Part shown: one piece after another, positions 23,436 through 33,900 of the stretch
Position numbering within the stretch: the stretch's first letter is position 1
Layout: each line of letters begins with the position of its first letter
Position numbers and translations under genes: made by a program
From: Methylorubrum salsuginis
GTDB taxonomy: Bacteria; Pseudomonadota; Alphaproteobacteria; Rhizobiales; Beijerinckiaceae
Reading direction: 5' to 3'
NCBI RefSeq assembly: GCF_900114375.1
Contig: NZ_FOSV01000010.1
Span: 62,001-126,000 of the forward strand
DNA length: 64,000 nucleotides
Notes under the pieces: model-generated
Told to the model about the DNA's origin: nothing
The model's database searches: none
The model's input: the letters and a program-made list of their open reading frames with translations, nothing else

Positions 23436-23851
23436 AGATCCAAAAAGTCGACGCCGAGAAAATCGAAAACGGTGCCTGGGTTGGCGAAATTCCCGACATG
23501 GGCGACCTCCGTCTCAAGACGAAGGGCCTCAACAACGCGGGCTTCCGCAAGCTCCAGCAAACGCTGATGGCCGCCGTGCCGCGACAGGACCGGCACCAAG
23601 GCCGACTGCCGCCGAAGGTCATGGACGAAATCAGCGCCAAGTGCCTGCTCAACCACGCCCTGATCGACTGGGAGAACCTCGAGGACGAGAACGGCCAGCC
23701 GATCCCGTACTCGAAAGATCAGGCTCGCGCCTTCCTCACCGACCCGGCCTACCGGCCGTTCTTCGACGCCTGCGTCTATGCGGCGACCGTCGTCGGCGAG
23801 GAGCAAGCCGCCGCGGACGAGGCGGACGAGGGAAACTCGCAGACTGCCTGA
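23432..23851 (+). CDS. Tail assembly chaperone, short (G-like) form
   Basis: A 139-residue protein starting GTG 23432. It is mostly helical (LNNAGFRKLQQTLMAAVPRQ, SAKCLLNHALIDWENLEDEN) and lies between tail tube and tape measure, the place of lambda G. Its last codons contain the slippery heptamer GGGAAAC (23830-23836) in the correct phase (G GGA AAC), so a fraction of ribosomes should continue into the -1 frame to make the longer form. Confidence 0.82.
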   Translation: MKIQKVDAEKIENGAWVGEIPDMGDLRLKTKGLNNAGFRKLQQTLMAAVPRQDRHQGRLPPKVMDEISAKCLLNHALIDWENLEDENGQPIPYSKDQARAFLTDPAYRPFFDACVYAATVVGEEQAAADEADEGNSQTA

Positions 23852-24189
23852 GGTGGTCGCTGGTTTGGGGCAAGGAGATCGAATGGGCCGAGCGGGAGAT
23901 GGAGCACGACCCCACCTTCTGCCCGCCCTTCATGGCCGACCGCCCCGAACTCGCGCCCCATCTTGGGGTCTACAGCGAGGCGTTCTCCGACCTCTCGACG
24001 GATCGGCCGCTCGGCGCCTTCGGCGGCGCCGGGCCCATCCCGTGGTCGGCGATCGACCGCTACGCAGCCCGGCACGAGATCGACGACGCCGACGATTTCG
24101 ACCGGCTTCGCCGCATGATCCGGGTCCAGGATCGGGTCTATCTGGATCATATGGCGGAGGAGGCGAAGACGAGAGGCGGGAAAAGCTAA
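23432..24189 (+). CDS. Tail assembly chaperone, frameshifted (GT-like) form
   Basis: This is the predicted -1 frameshift product of about 252 residues: frame 0 from GTG 23432 to AAC 23834-23836, then the -1 frame from CTC 23836 to the stop at 24187-24189 (LADCLRWSLVWGKEIEWAER; IPWSAIDRYAARHEIDDADD). The -1 frame has no good start of its own near the junction, its sequence continues naturally, and lambda uses the near-identical GGGAAAG. G and GT coat the tape measure protein during tail assembly. Confidence 0.8.
23830..23836 (+). promoter_or_regulatory. Programmed -1 ribosomal frameshift site GGGAAAC
   Basis: The heptamer fits X XXY YYZ in the zero frame (G GGA AAC), five codons before the zero-frame stop at 23849-23851. 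It links two halves of a tail chaperone as in lambda and many other siphoviruses. No stimulatory structure was assessed. Confidence 0.78.
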
Positions 24190-24605
24190 GACGATCTGCG
24201 CTTCTGCCTTAGATCGTTCATCTTGCGCTCTGCGGCTTCTACCAGAGCCGTACGCATCAACTTTCCCTCCTCGTCGCCATCATCAATCGTTTTGCCAAGA
24301 CTGGCCCGATAGCCCTGCAAATAATTCAGAAGATCGACCCCATTTTTCCCCATGCCAATGACAAGATCTACAAATACGTACAGGGCCGCATTGCTTGTTG
24401 ACAAAGCTTGTCGTGTAAGCATTTCATAAATGACCTCATCAGGAATGTGCTTGTTATTGAAGCTGGCCTCAATGCGCGCTATGATCTCAGCGTTCATAGA
24501 TCTATTGTTCGACTCAGCCTCAGCTTTGAGGCGATCGCGTAGTCCGTCTGGCATGCGGAGCATGAATTTGTCGGCGGTGTCACTCGGCGCGGGCGGCTTG
24601 CTCAT
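24186..24605 (-). CDS. Arc-family ribbon-helix-helix repressor (long form)
   Basis: A 139-residue protein. Residues 12-48 form an Arc-like ribbon-helix-helix (DKFMLRMPDGLRDRLKAEAE, NNRSMNAEIIARIEASF). The C-terminal 90 residues are an extra helical domain. Its stop overlaps the tail chaperone stop on the other strand. It is divergent from a second Arc-like gene across an operator-rich gap and adjoins an ORF6N antirepressor, the layout of the P22 immI region (mnt, arc, ant). Base use is more AT-rich than that of the tail genes. Confidence 0.8.
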   Translation of the reverse strand: MSKPPAPSDTADKFMLRMPDGLRDRLKAEAESNNRSMNAEIIARIEASFNNKHIPDEVIYEMLTRQALSTSNAALYVFVDLVIGMGKNGVDLLNYLQGYRASLGKTIDDGDEEGKLMRTALVEAAERKMNDLRQKRRSS

Positions 24606-24641
24606 GCCGACAGCGGTAGTAGCGATCTGACACTTTTGCTA

Positions 24642-24697
24642 TGGTAGCGAATTGACATGATGTCAGAACGACATCATCATATGTCGAGTCGCTACCA
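24642..24697. promoter_or_regulatory. Nested inverted-repeat operator and promoter of the Arc cassette
   Basis: TGGTAGCGA (24642-24650) and TCGCTACCA (24689-24697) are perfect 9-bp arms enclosing ATGATGTC (24657-24664) and GACATCAT (24670-24677), perfect 8-bp arms. A third related half-site, GTAGCGAT, lies near 24617-24624. A promoter with TTGACA at 24652-24657 and CATCAT at 24675-24680 (17-base spacing) would be covered by the inner operator, so the Arc-like proteins probably repress the plus-strand unit. Confidence 0.72.
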
Positions 24698-24708
24698 CGG
24701 AGGCGCGA

Positions 24709-24957
24709 ATGCAGCGGCAGGCGCAGGCACGCGAGCACGACAAGTTCATCGTCAGGATGCCGGACGGCATGCGTGGCCGGATCGCGGAGGCGGCAAAGCG
24801 CAACCACCGCAGCATGAACAACGAGATCGTCCATCACCTCGCACAAGCGTTCGGTGACGGCGAAAGGCCGACGACGGGGGGAGAGTTTGGCGACACGACC
24901 CCCGCCGCCGGTTCCCACGACAGCGCCCGGCAAGGCGCTCCCGCAGTCCACGGATGA
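24709..24957 (+). CDS. Arc-like ribbon-helix-helix protein (short form)
   Basis: An 82-residue protein starting after GGAGGCG. Residues 10-47 carry the Arc motif (DKFIVRMPDGMRGRIAEAAK, NHRSMNNEIVHHLAQAF), clearly related to the divergent gene at 24186-24605. The remainder is a flexible tail. By analogy with P22 Arc, it probably represses its own operon and the antirepressor 14 bases downstream. Confidence 0.85.
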   Translation: MQRQAQAREHDKFIVRMPDGMRGRIAEAAKRNHRSMNNEIVHHLAQAFGDGERPTTGGEFGDTTPAAGSHDSARQGAPAVHG

Positions 24958-24970
24958 GGAGCATCCGCAG

Positions 24971-25828
24971 ATGGCCCGACATAATAGCAGCCCGCCGACC
25001 GTTTCAATCGGCGGCGTCGATCTCTCCCGGATCGAGTTCCGCGGTGAGCAGGTTGTGACCTTCGCGCAGGTCGATCGCGTCCACGAGCGCCCTGAAGGGA
25101 CCGCGCGGCGCACGTTCAACGACAACCGCAGTCGCTTCGTCGAGGGCGAGGACTACACCACCGAAAAGCTGGACGTTTTACGTACGGCTTTCCCTGGCGC
25201 CTTTCCGGCCCGGGGCGGGGGCGATGTCACCCTTATCACCAAGCGCGGCTACCTCAAGCTGGTGAAGCCGATGTCCGACGACCGGGCGTGGGCCGTCCAG
25301 GGCGAGATGATCGACCGCTACTTCGCGATCGAACGGGCCGCCGAGATGGCGCCGAAAGCCGGTAACGCCGAGATGGCACGGATCGCCCGCGCCCGCGAAG
25401 CCCGCCTGAGCTTCAACGGCTTCCTGAAAATCTGCCGCATGATCGGCGTGACCGGCAACCACGCGGTGCTCTCGGCCGACGGCGCGACCCGCGAGATGAC
25501 CGGCGTCAGCATGCTCGGCCTGCTCAAGACGCCGCGCTTGGAATCGGACATCGGCGGCGCGCAGATCACGGTGACCGACATCGGCCGCGCGCTCGGGCTC
25601 AGCGCCCGCGAAACGAACAAGGCGCTCATCGATCACGGCTTTCAGACTGCGTTCCGCGATGCGAAGGACCGCATCGTCTACGAGCCGACCGATAAGGGCC
25701 GGGAGCATGGAGGTCGGATGGCCGCGACCGGCAAGAAGCACCACAACGGCACGCCCGTGACGCAGCTCATCTGGTCAACGGCGACGACCGAGGCCCTGCG
25801 GGGTGATCTCGGGACGGTGACGGCCTGA
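24971..25828 (+). CDS. ORF6N-domain antirepressor-like protein
   Basis: A 285-residue protein. The N-terminal domain (about residues 10-115) matches ORF6N: IEFRGEQVVTFAQVDRVHER, TFNDNRSRFVEGEDY, LITKRGYLKLVKPM, VQGEMIDRYFAIE. The C-terminal part has an HTH-like stretch (ITVTDIGRALGLSARETNKA) and a basic end. ORF6N/KilA-N proteins act as antirepressors or early regulators. ATG 24971 follows GAGGAGC and is preferred to an upstream in-frame ATG inside the Arc gene. Together with the Arc genes it would form a second immunity circuit acting on the CI-like repressor at 187-918. Confidence 0.85.
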   Translation: MARHNSSPPTVSIGGVDLSRIEFRGEQVVTFAQVDRVHERPEGTARRTFNDNRSRFVEGEDYTTEKLDVLRTAFPGAFPARGGGDVTLITKRGYLKLVKPMSDDRAWAVQGEMIDRYFAIERAAEMAPKAGNAEMARIARAREARLSFNGFLKICRMIGVTGNHAVLSADGATREMTGVSMLGLLKTPRLESDIGGAQITVTDIGRALGLSARETNKALIDHGFQTAFRDAKDRIVYEPTDKGREHGGRMAATGKKHHNGTPVTQLIWSTATTEALRGDLGTVTA

Positions 25829-25903
25829 TACGAAGCGGCCCGGCGGGAAGGTAGGAGCTTCCGCCGAGCCATCGAACCCCCGAGATTTTCAGGAGAAATC
25901 CCG

Positions 25904-26704
25904 ATGGCCTACGCCAGCGATAGCACACGCTTGCCTTCTACGGGAGGCCCCGTCTCCCTCGCCATCCGCGCCGTCGAGCGCGAGCACGATCCGGGGCGGC
26001 GTCTCCTGCTTGCCGCTGCTGCGGCGCTCCCCTTCATCCCGCAGCCGGCGCGGGCCGCCGAGGCCCATCCCGACGCCGCGCTTCTCGCCCTCAAGGAACG
26101 CTGGACCGCGATGGACGACGCCTTCATGCGGACCAGCAGCGCCGCCTCGGAACTGGTCGATATCGGTCGGCCGGCGATGCCCGAGGCGCTGTTCTTCCAC
26201 GATCAGGACCACGACTTCGGCCTCCACCTCTTTGCGAAACAGCGGGCCGACGGCCGGCTCTGGTACGTGATGGGGGCGCCCAATCGGTTGGGCCGCAACG
26301 CCGACGAGCTGCGCAGGCCGCAGATGCGGGTGCAAACCGTACCTGTCGAGCCCGGCGACAAGGTCCATCCCGGCGCCACGCACATCACGAAGAAGGTGGC
26401 GTGGCCGGAGCGGCAGGCCCGCGCCGACGAGATCGTAGCGGCTTGGGATGGCTGGATGGCCGACATCCAAGCCGCGCAGGATGCCAGCGGATATACGGCC
26501 ATGCGCGCCGAGGCCGACCGACTCTGCGTGGCGGCCAGCGCGATCGAGGACGAGATGGAGGCGATCACGCCCCGTACCCTCGACGGGCTCGTGGCGCTCG
26601 CGGCCTACGCTCGGCGCGTCCAGGCCGACGCGGACGACGAGGAGGTGAAGGGCGGGATGCTCGCTCGGGCGATCTTGGCGGTGGCCGCGGTCGGCGTGGC
26701 CTGA
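25904..26704 (+). CDS. Hypothetical phage protein with signal-like hydrophobic segment
   Basis: A 266-residue protein. After about 30 residues there is a basic then hydrophobic stretch (GRRLLLAAAAALPFIPQPAR) resembling a poorly positioned Tat or Sec signal. The rest is helical and acidic (ALLALKERWTAMDDAFMRTS; AAWDGWMADIQAAQDAS). No family is recognised. It is followed by a 13-bp palindrome that probably terminates it. Confidence 0.6.
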   Translation: MAYASDSTRLPSTGGPVSLAIRAVEREHDPGRRLLLAAAAALPFIPQPARAAEAHPDAALLALKERWTAMDDAFMRTSSAASELVDIGRPAMPEALFFHDQDHDFGLHLFAKQRADGRLWYVMGAPNRLGRNADELRRPQMRVQTVPVEPGDKVHPGATHITKKVAWPERQARADEIVAAWDGWMADIQAAQDASGYTAMRAEADRLCVAASAIEDEMEAITPRTLDGLVALAAYARRVQADADDEEVKGGMLARAILAVAAVGVA

Positions 26705-26714
26705 CGCTTAAATG

Positions 26715-26765
26715 CGATCCTCGCGGCGCCTCATGCAGGCATGCATGCGCGTGCCGCGAGGATCG
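26715..26765. terminator. Probable bidirectional terminator hairpin
   Basis: CGATCCTCGCGGC (26715-26727) and GCCGCGAGGATCG (26753-26765) form a perfect 13-bp inverted repeat. The loop contains further GCATGC palindromes. It sits between convergent genes ending at 26704 and 26768. There is no long T-run, so factor-independent termination is likely but not certain. Confidence 0.55.
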
Positions 26766-26767
26766 AA

Positions 26768-27151
26768 CTACCTGAGTGGCGTCCCAGTTTTTTCGCAAGC
26801 GTAGTATACTCCGGCGCGATCGCCGTCTGAACTGCCAAAGCCGGTTACAAAAAAACCTTCGCCCTTCACACCTAAGACGCCACTGAAGGGCGTGTTTCCG
26901 GCATACGCGCCGTAGCTATTTTTTCCGTTGACGAACCCGCAAACGCCTATCGCTGCCTCATTCATCTGCGCGGCAAGAAATGGCGCTTCAAAACGGGCGC
27001 TGGTGTAGTCCTTGAGCTTAGATGCCACTTCCTTTTTTATTACGGCTACTTGCTTAGGGCTGAGTTTAATAAGCTTTGGCGCCTCCGACTGAGCCCCCGC
27101 CGTCCCGGCCCACAGGCACACCACCGCCACCACGGCCCACAACCGAACCAT
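26768..27151 (-). CDS. Small secreted protein, possible lysogenic-conversion gene
   Basis: A 127-residue protein with a clear Sec signal (MVRLWAVVAVVCLWAGTAGA, cleavage after AGA). The mature part has two cysteines likely to pair (IGVCGFVNGKNSYGAYAG; YYACEKTG). The VCGFVNGKNSYGAY pattern is shared by many small exported bacterial proteins of unknown role. ATG 27151 is chosen for GGGGAG upstream; ATG 27166 is possible. It lies on the minus strand within the late operon with lower GC, typical of a moron expressed in the lysogen. Confidence 0.7.
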   Translation of the reverse strand: MVRLWAVVAVVCLWAGTAGAQSEAPKLIKLSPKQVAVIKKEVASKLKDYTSARFEAPFLAAQMNEAAIGVCGFVNGKNSYGAYAGNTPFSGVLGVKGEGFFVTGFGSSDGDRAGVYYACEKTGTPLR

Positions 27152-27254
27152 CACCCATCTCCCCATTCCACCGGGGGCGCACCATGACGCGGGGTGGGGT
27201 TGGGTTGCAACTTCGAGAAGAGGGACGATCCTACGTGGCTGACTGGTGTCTCCT

Positions 27255-27926
27255 TCAGTTCGGGTTGACGATGATGGCGCTGCTGATCTGCACCGTCACG
27301 TCCAGGGCGACGTACCTTTTGGCCAAGTCGGTCGCGGACATGCGGGCGCGGATGGATAGCGCCTTGATGGATTTCGACGAGCGAGGCAGGCGCACGGCCA
27401 TGCCGACCGTGCCCGAGCCGCCCGGCTCGACGGTCAGCAGAACCTCGTGATTGTTGTCTAGACCCGAATCCAGCAGGGTGGAGCTTTCGATGTTCTCGAT
27501 TGGCCTCACCAGCCAAGCGACCCGGCACCTGCGCGGGCTCGTGACCGTCAGCTTGTCGATAGTCGCGGTGGCGGTCCCTCGGTTGCGAAGAATAATCTGG
27601 ACCTCAGCGGTTTGATCGTCATGCAGCCAGAGGCGGGCGTCGAGGTTCCTGCCCAGTGTTTTGCGCGCAATGCCGAGGCTCTTTATGGCGGGTACCAGGC
27701 CAAGCACGCCGAACAACGCGGTTAAAAGCATTCCGGCAATCGCGATATTGCGATCAATGTTCAGACTGTCCGCTATAGTCCGGACGATCTCGGCGCTTCG
27801 TTCATAAACAGACACAAAGAAACTTTGCACGTCGGCGCGCCCCGGTGATTCGGCGTCCGATCCTACACCCACCCTCCGTTGAAACGACGCTGTGCTTCGC
27901 GCGGCGCTTTCGCGTGGAGTTTCCAT
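27255..27926 (-). CDS. Membrane-anchored beta-domain protein, possible moron
   Basis: A 223-residue protein with one membrane helix (about residues 61-82, NIAIAGMLLTALFGVLGLVP) and a following Ig-like, beta-rich domain (EVQIILRNRGTATATIDKLT; EVLLTVEPGGSGTVGMAVRL). The start is uncertain: ATG 27926 overlaps the start of the divergent tape measure gene, and GTG 27830 is an alternative. The architecture (anchor plus beta domain, minus strand, lower GC) parallels the gene at 1291-1869. A role in excluding other phages is possible but not shown. Confidence 0.6.
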   Translation of the reverse strand: METPRESAARSTASFQRRVGVGSDAESPGRADVQSFFVSVYERSAEIVRTIADSLNIDRNIAIAGMLLTALFGVLGLVPAIKSLGIARKTLGRNLDARLWLHDDQTAEVQIILRNRGTATATIDKLTVTSPRRCRVAWLVRPIENIESSTLLDSGLDNNHEVLLTVEPGGSGTVGMAVRLPRSSKSIKALSIRARMSATDLAKRYVALDVTVQISSAIIVNPN

Positions 27927-30900
27927 GGTCGCTACTCGACAGCTCGTCGATGAAACGACGTTTCGCTACAAAACGGAGGGCGCTGAAAAGGCGGTCGCCG
28001 ATGCGAACAAGGTCGCCGACGCGCAGCAGAATGTTGCGAAAACTGGCGAGGAAGTCGCTGCCTCGACCGAGCGGTCGGAGCGAAGGGTCCTCAGCGCGAA
28101 AGCCGCGCTGGACCGTTTTGCTGCTGCCAACGATGCCGCGTTCCGCGCTCAACAGCAGGTCGAGAAAGCTCAAGCTCTGGTCAATCGCGCCCTCGAACAG
28201 GGCCTTGGGGGCACCGTCGCCTATCAGCGGGCCACCGCCGCCCTCGCGGAGAAGCAGGCGCATCTGGCGCGCGTGACCGCTCAGGCTGCGGCAGCGAACG
28301 ACAATGCCGCCGCGAAAGCCAGGGCGGGCTGGTCAGCCCTATCCGCACAGGGGGCTGCGCAGGAGAAGGCGACCCTGGCGGCCGAGCGGGCGGCGGCGCA
28401 GTGGCGAAACCTCTCGGCTCAGGGCGCAGCGCAGGGCCGCGCGCTGGAGAACCTGCGAGCAGCCAACGACAACGTGGCCACCAGCTTTGCCACGCAGGGC
28501 GCCCAGATCGGCGCGCTGCTGCCGGGCTACAGCAAGCTCATCGCGCTCGCCGGCGCGCTCGGCGCCGTCTTCACGGCCGGGCAGTTCATCCAGACCGTGA
28601 CGAGCTTCCAGGCGATCGACGCCAGCCTGAAGGCCGCCACGGGCTCGACCGAGGCGGCGCAGTCGGCGCTCGCCTTCATCCGCGCGGAGTCCGACCGGCT
28701 CGGCCTCAGCCTGGGCTCGACGGCCAAGGACTTCGCCAGCTTCGCCGCCTCGACCCGCGGCACCGAGCTTGAGGGCGAGAAGGCCCGCAAGGTGTTCTCG
28801 TCGATCGCAGAGGCCGGCACCGTGCTCGGCTTGTCCGCCGACGACATGAGCGGCGCGCTCCTCGCCCTGAGCCAGATGGCCAGCAAGGGCACCGTGTCGT
28901 CCGAAGAGCTGCGTGGCCAGCTTGGCGAGCGGCTGCCCGGCGCCTTCAACATCGCCGCGAAGGCGATGGGCGTCACCACCGCCGAACTCGGCAAGATGCT
29001 TGAATCCGGGCAGGTGCTCGCCTCGGACTTCCTGCCGAAGTTTGCCGACGAGATGCACCGAGTGTTCGGGCCGGAGGCAGCCAATGCGTCGAACAACCTG
29101 CAGGCCAACATCAACCGGCTTCAGACCGCGATCACCGACTTGTTCCTCGCGGCCGGCAAGGGCGGTCTCACCGAGGCGCTGAACGACGCGACACGGCAGG
29201 CAACGACCTTTCTCAAGGCCAGCCAGGACGCGGCCATGGGCTTCGGTGGCGCGCTGGCGAGCGGTATCCGCGCGGCTGGCGGCGCCTTCGAGTTCCTGCG
29301 CCGGAACAGCGATCTGGCCGGGGCCGGGCTGGCGGCGTTGATCGCATTGCGGTTCGGGCCGTCCGTCGTCGAGATCGCGGCCAGCATCGCCCGCGCCATC
29401 GCGGCGATGGGCGTCTACGACGTGGCGACGAAGTCGCTCGTGGCCAGTCAGACTGCGGCTGTCGCATCGAGCCGGGCGCTGTCGATCGCTATGGGCGCGT
29501 TCGGCGGGCCGATCGGGCTGGCGCTGACGGCGGCTGCTGCGGGCGTCGCCTACCTTGCGCTGCGCCAGGACGAAGGCTCGAAGTCGGCAGAGGCTCAGGC
29601 GGCCAGCGTCAAGACGCTCGACGCGGCGCTGGCCGCCTCCAAGGGGTCGCTGGCCGGCGCGGCCGACGAGACGAAGCGGTTGGCAGCCGAGCAACTGACG
29701 GCAGCCCAGGCGGGCGTCGCAGCGGCGCAGGCCCGTCTTCAGGTCGCCGAGGCGGAGCAGGCCCGCGTGCGGGCGCAGGCCGGCGGCGGGGGCGTCGATG
29801 CCTTCTTCTACGAAGGACTGAATACGGCCGTGGCCGACCGGGACGCCGCACGCGCTGCGGATGACCTGTCGGCCGCGAAGGAGCGGCTGTCCGCCGTGCT
29901 GAGGCTTCTTGCGGGCGCCGCAACGGACGCAGATCGGGCGCTGCTCGGGCTGCCCTCGACCATTGCCGCGGGCGCCGCCGCAGCCGAGGCGGCGCTCCCA
30001 AAGATCATGGCCTACGGTGATGCCCTCGCCAAGCTGATTGCCATGGCGCCGCAGCTTCAGCAGGCGGTGGACGCCGCCGCCAAGGCCGCCACGGCGCAGG
30101 CCGAGTTCAATCGCGGCACTGTGGCGGCAGAGAAGGCCTATCTCGCTGGCGAGATCAACCAGAATGACATGGTCGATCGCAAGGCGAAGATCGCGGAGGC
30201 CTACAAGGCGGCAACGGACGAGGTGACCGGCTACGGCGCGGCCCTGAAGAAGGTCCAGTCCGACGAGCGCGCCGCGGCCATCGCCGGGATGGACGACCGG
30301 CAGGCCGCCATCGCGAAACTGAACGACGCGCAGGCCGAGTTCGTCAAGAGCCTCTCCGTCGGCGCCAACACGGCGATGAGCGCGGCACAGCGCAACGAGA
30401 TCGTGGCTCGCTCCGAGGCAACGCTCGCGCAGCAGGTCGCCAACACCAACCGCGAGTTTGACGAGCGGGAGGCGAAGAAGGCGGGTGTCGCCGCAACTCG
30501 CGAGGCCGGCAAAGCGGCGCGCGAAGCAGCCAGAGAGTTCGAGGCCTTCCGCAAGCAGGCCGAGGCTGCGTTTGAGAAGCTGTTCCCCGAGGAGGCTTTG
30601 AAGCGCAAGGGCGCTGAGTTGCAGAAGCAGGTCGCCGAGTTCGGTGATCGCCTCACTCAGATCGATCCGCGCTTCACCGAAGCAATGAAGGTCAAGATTG
30701 GCCTAAATCTCGACGGCAAGGACATTGAGACCGTCAAGACCAAGACCGACGACCTTGCCAGCGAAATTTCGAGCACATTCCGCGGCGTGTTCGATGATAT
30801 GTTCAGCAGCGCGAACAAAGGCTTTGACGGCCTGCTGAACAACTTTACCCGAGGCCTGAGCCGCATCGGCACGCGAGGGATCGAGAGGAACCTGATCAAC

Positions 30901-33900
30901 CCGCTGTTCACGGGCGAGGCCGGGGGCTCTGGAATCGACTTCAGCGCCGACGGTCTCGGCAAGCTCGTGGACTCGGTCAAGAAGGGTTTCGAGAACGGCT
31001 ACGACACGACCTTCAAGGACTGGCTGAAGCCCCGCACCGGATCGGACGGGAAATCCCTTGGCTTCGCCTCGTCGCCTCTCGGTAGCGGGCTTTTGGCTGC
31101 GGGCACTGGAGCTGCGATCGGATACCAAAGCAGAAATCCGGTTGTCGGCGCCCTCGGTGGCGCGGTCTCCGGATTCGCGACGGGCGGGCCGGTCGGCGCC
31201 GTGGTGGGCGGTTTCAGCGGCCTGATCGGCGGCTTGCTCGGAAAATCCGAGGCCAAGAAGGCGGCGGCCAAGAAGCTCCGGGAGCAGCTGGAGGCCTACA
31301 AGGAAGCCTACCGGCAGGCCGAGCCCGAGATCAAAAAGCTCGAGGCCACGTTCCGCGGCGAATCCGTCGGCAACGTCGGCGGCCAGATCGACGCCGCGTT
31401 CCAGCAGGCGGTTCAGGCCAATAAGACGGCCTCGCAGGCCGGCGACCAGAAGCGCGCCGACGCGATCATGGTGGACTTCACCAAGTACGCGTTCCGCCTG
31501 CGCGATGTGTTCATGCACGCCTTCGAGGGCACCCTTGCCGAGGTCGCCGCAGGGTTCGGCACGTCTGGCCCCTTCGCGCAGGCGAACGCTGCGATCTCGA
31601 CCTTGGGTGAATCTCTGAAGGCCTTCGTCAAGGACGCCGAGAGCCTGCCCGACGCCGCGGCCAACACCGCCCGCGCCCGCGCCGCGGCGCAGCAGGCCGC
31701 GCTCGCCGCCCTCGACCCGCCCAAGGCGCTGTCCGACACGCAGAGCCGCCTCGCCGCGATCCAGGGCACCGCAGCCGGCCTGAGCCGCGTCCTGCAGGAT
31801 CTCGGCATGTCCGCCGACGAGGCGGCCAAGGCCATCGCCGACCGCACCACGAAGGCGATGGACGCCCTGCGCGCGCAGTTCTCCGCCGACCTCGGCTCCA
31901 AGATCAACGACGCGGCGGGCAAGTCCTACCTCAACGACATCGCCGACCTCGTGAAGGAACGTGACGGCCTCCTGGCGGACGCCAAGGCCATCGGCGCCGA
32001 CACCGCGCAGGTGGGCCGCTACTTCTCGCTCGCCGCGCAGAAGATCGTGGACGGCTCCGAGCTGACCGGCGACGCCTTCACCGCCCTGGTGCGCCAGTTC
32101 CCGGCGCTGAAGGGCGCGGTGGTCGAGTTCGGGCAGGCGATCGACACCGCCGCCGCGAAGGCCGAGGCGGCGGCCCGCGCGCTGGGCTATCAGGACCGGG
32201 CGTTCGCGGCCGGCAACGACACCTCGACGCTCGCCGGCGCGCTCGCGGCGCAGGATCGCAAGGCGGCGCAGGACCGGGCGGCCGAGGCCAAGGCCGGCGG
32301 CCGGGCGATGGCCGACCTCGAAAAGGCGCTCGCCGCCGAGCGCACGGCGATCATCAAGGACTTCGCCGCCCGCGCGGCCGAGGCCGAGGCCGCCGCCCGC
32401 GAGGCCGGCGCGCGCCGCGTCCTGTCGGCTGAGGATCGCATCTTCGCCGCCCGCAACGATGCGAGCACGCTCGCCGGCAAGCTGGCCGAGATGGACCGCC
32501 AGCACGCGCAGGAGCGCCTGGACGAGGCCGCGGCCGGCGGGCAGGCGATGGCGAAGCTGGAGGAGGCGCAGGCGGCCGAGCGGCTGAAGATCGTGCGCGA
32601 GGCCGGCGCCGCGGAGGTGGCCGCCCGCAAGCAGGCGCTCGCCGAAGCGCAGACCTTCCTCGACGGGGCGACGAAGAACATCCGAACCTATCTCGACGGG
32701 CTGAAGGCCGGGCCCGCGACCAACCTCTCCCCGGGCGACCGGCTGAAGGAAGCGCAGGCGCAGTTCGACGCGCAGATGAAGCTCGCCAAGGGCGGCGACC
32801 GCGACGCGCTGTCTTCTATCACCACCTATGCCGACCGGCTCCTCGACGCCGGCAAGGGGCAGTTCGCGAGCGGCAAGGGCTATCAGGACATCCTCGGCGC
32901 GGTGACGAAGCAGCTCGGCGCGCTGCCGTCCCAGGTCTCGGCCGAACAGTTCATCGTGGACGCGATCAAGGCGCAGACGATGGCGCTTCAGAGCGCGATC
33001 GGCACCGGCAGCGCCAGCGAGATCGCCAAGGCGCTGAAGGGCGACTTCACGAGCCTGGACACCAACACCGACGGGCTGCTGTCTCAGGCCGAGTTCCTGA
33101 GGGCGCTCGGGCCGAAGGCCACCGTCGAGGAGCAGCGGAAGGCCCTGCTGAAGTTCGCCGAGATCGACCTCAACGGCGACGGACAGCTGTCCAAGCTGGA
33201 ACTGCTCATCGCCGAGACGAAGGGCGGGCTGGCCGCGGCCAAGGCGAGCGAGGTGGCGAAGGCCCTAAGCGCGAACTTCAACAAGCTCGACGCCAACACC
33301 AACGGTCTGATCTCGCAGAAGGAATTTCTGGCCGCGCTCGGGCCGAAGGCGACCGTGGCCGAGCAGCAGGAGGCGCTGAAGGTGTTCCGGTCGATCGACA
33401 TCGACGGCGATGGGCAAATCTCGAAACTGGAGCTTCTGCGCGCGGAACTCGGCAGCAACCTCGCCGGCATCAACGGCGTGTCGAAGGCGGTGAACGATAA
33501 CTTCAGCCGGCTCGACAAGAACGGCTCCGGCGGGCTGTCGCTCGCCGAGTTCAAGGCCGCGTTCGGCCCGCTGGCGACCAAGGCGGACCAGAAGCTCGCC
33601 GAGGCCTACTTCAAGAACATCGACGCGGACGGCGACGGGATCATCTCCAGGCTGGAGCTGACCCGCGTCGATCTCGTGGCGGGCCTGAAGGCCAACGCGC
33701 CGGCGCTCGTCGCCAAGGCGCTGAAAGACTACTTCCCGACCATCGACGTGAACAGCGACGGCGGCATCACCTATGCCGAGTACGTCCAGGCGCTCGGGCC
33801 CCTCGCGACGAAGGCGGAACAGCAGGCCGCCAAGAAGGTGTTCGACGCGATCGACGCCGATGGGAACGGCATCATCACGAAGGCGGAGGCCGTCCGCGTC

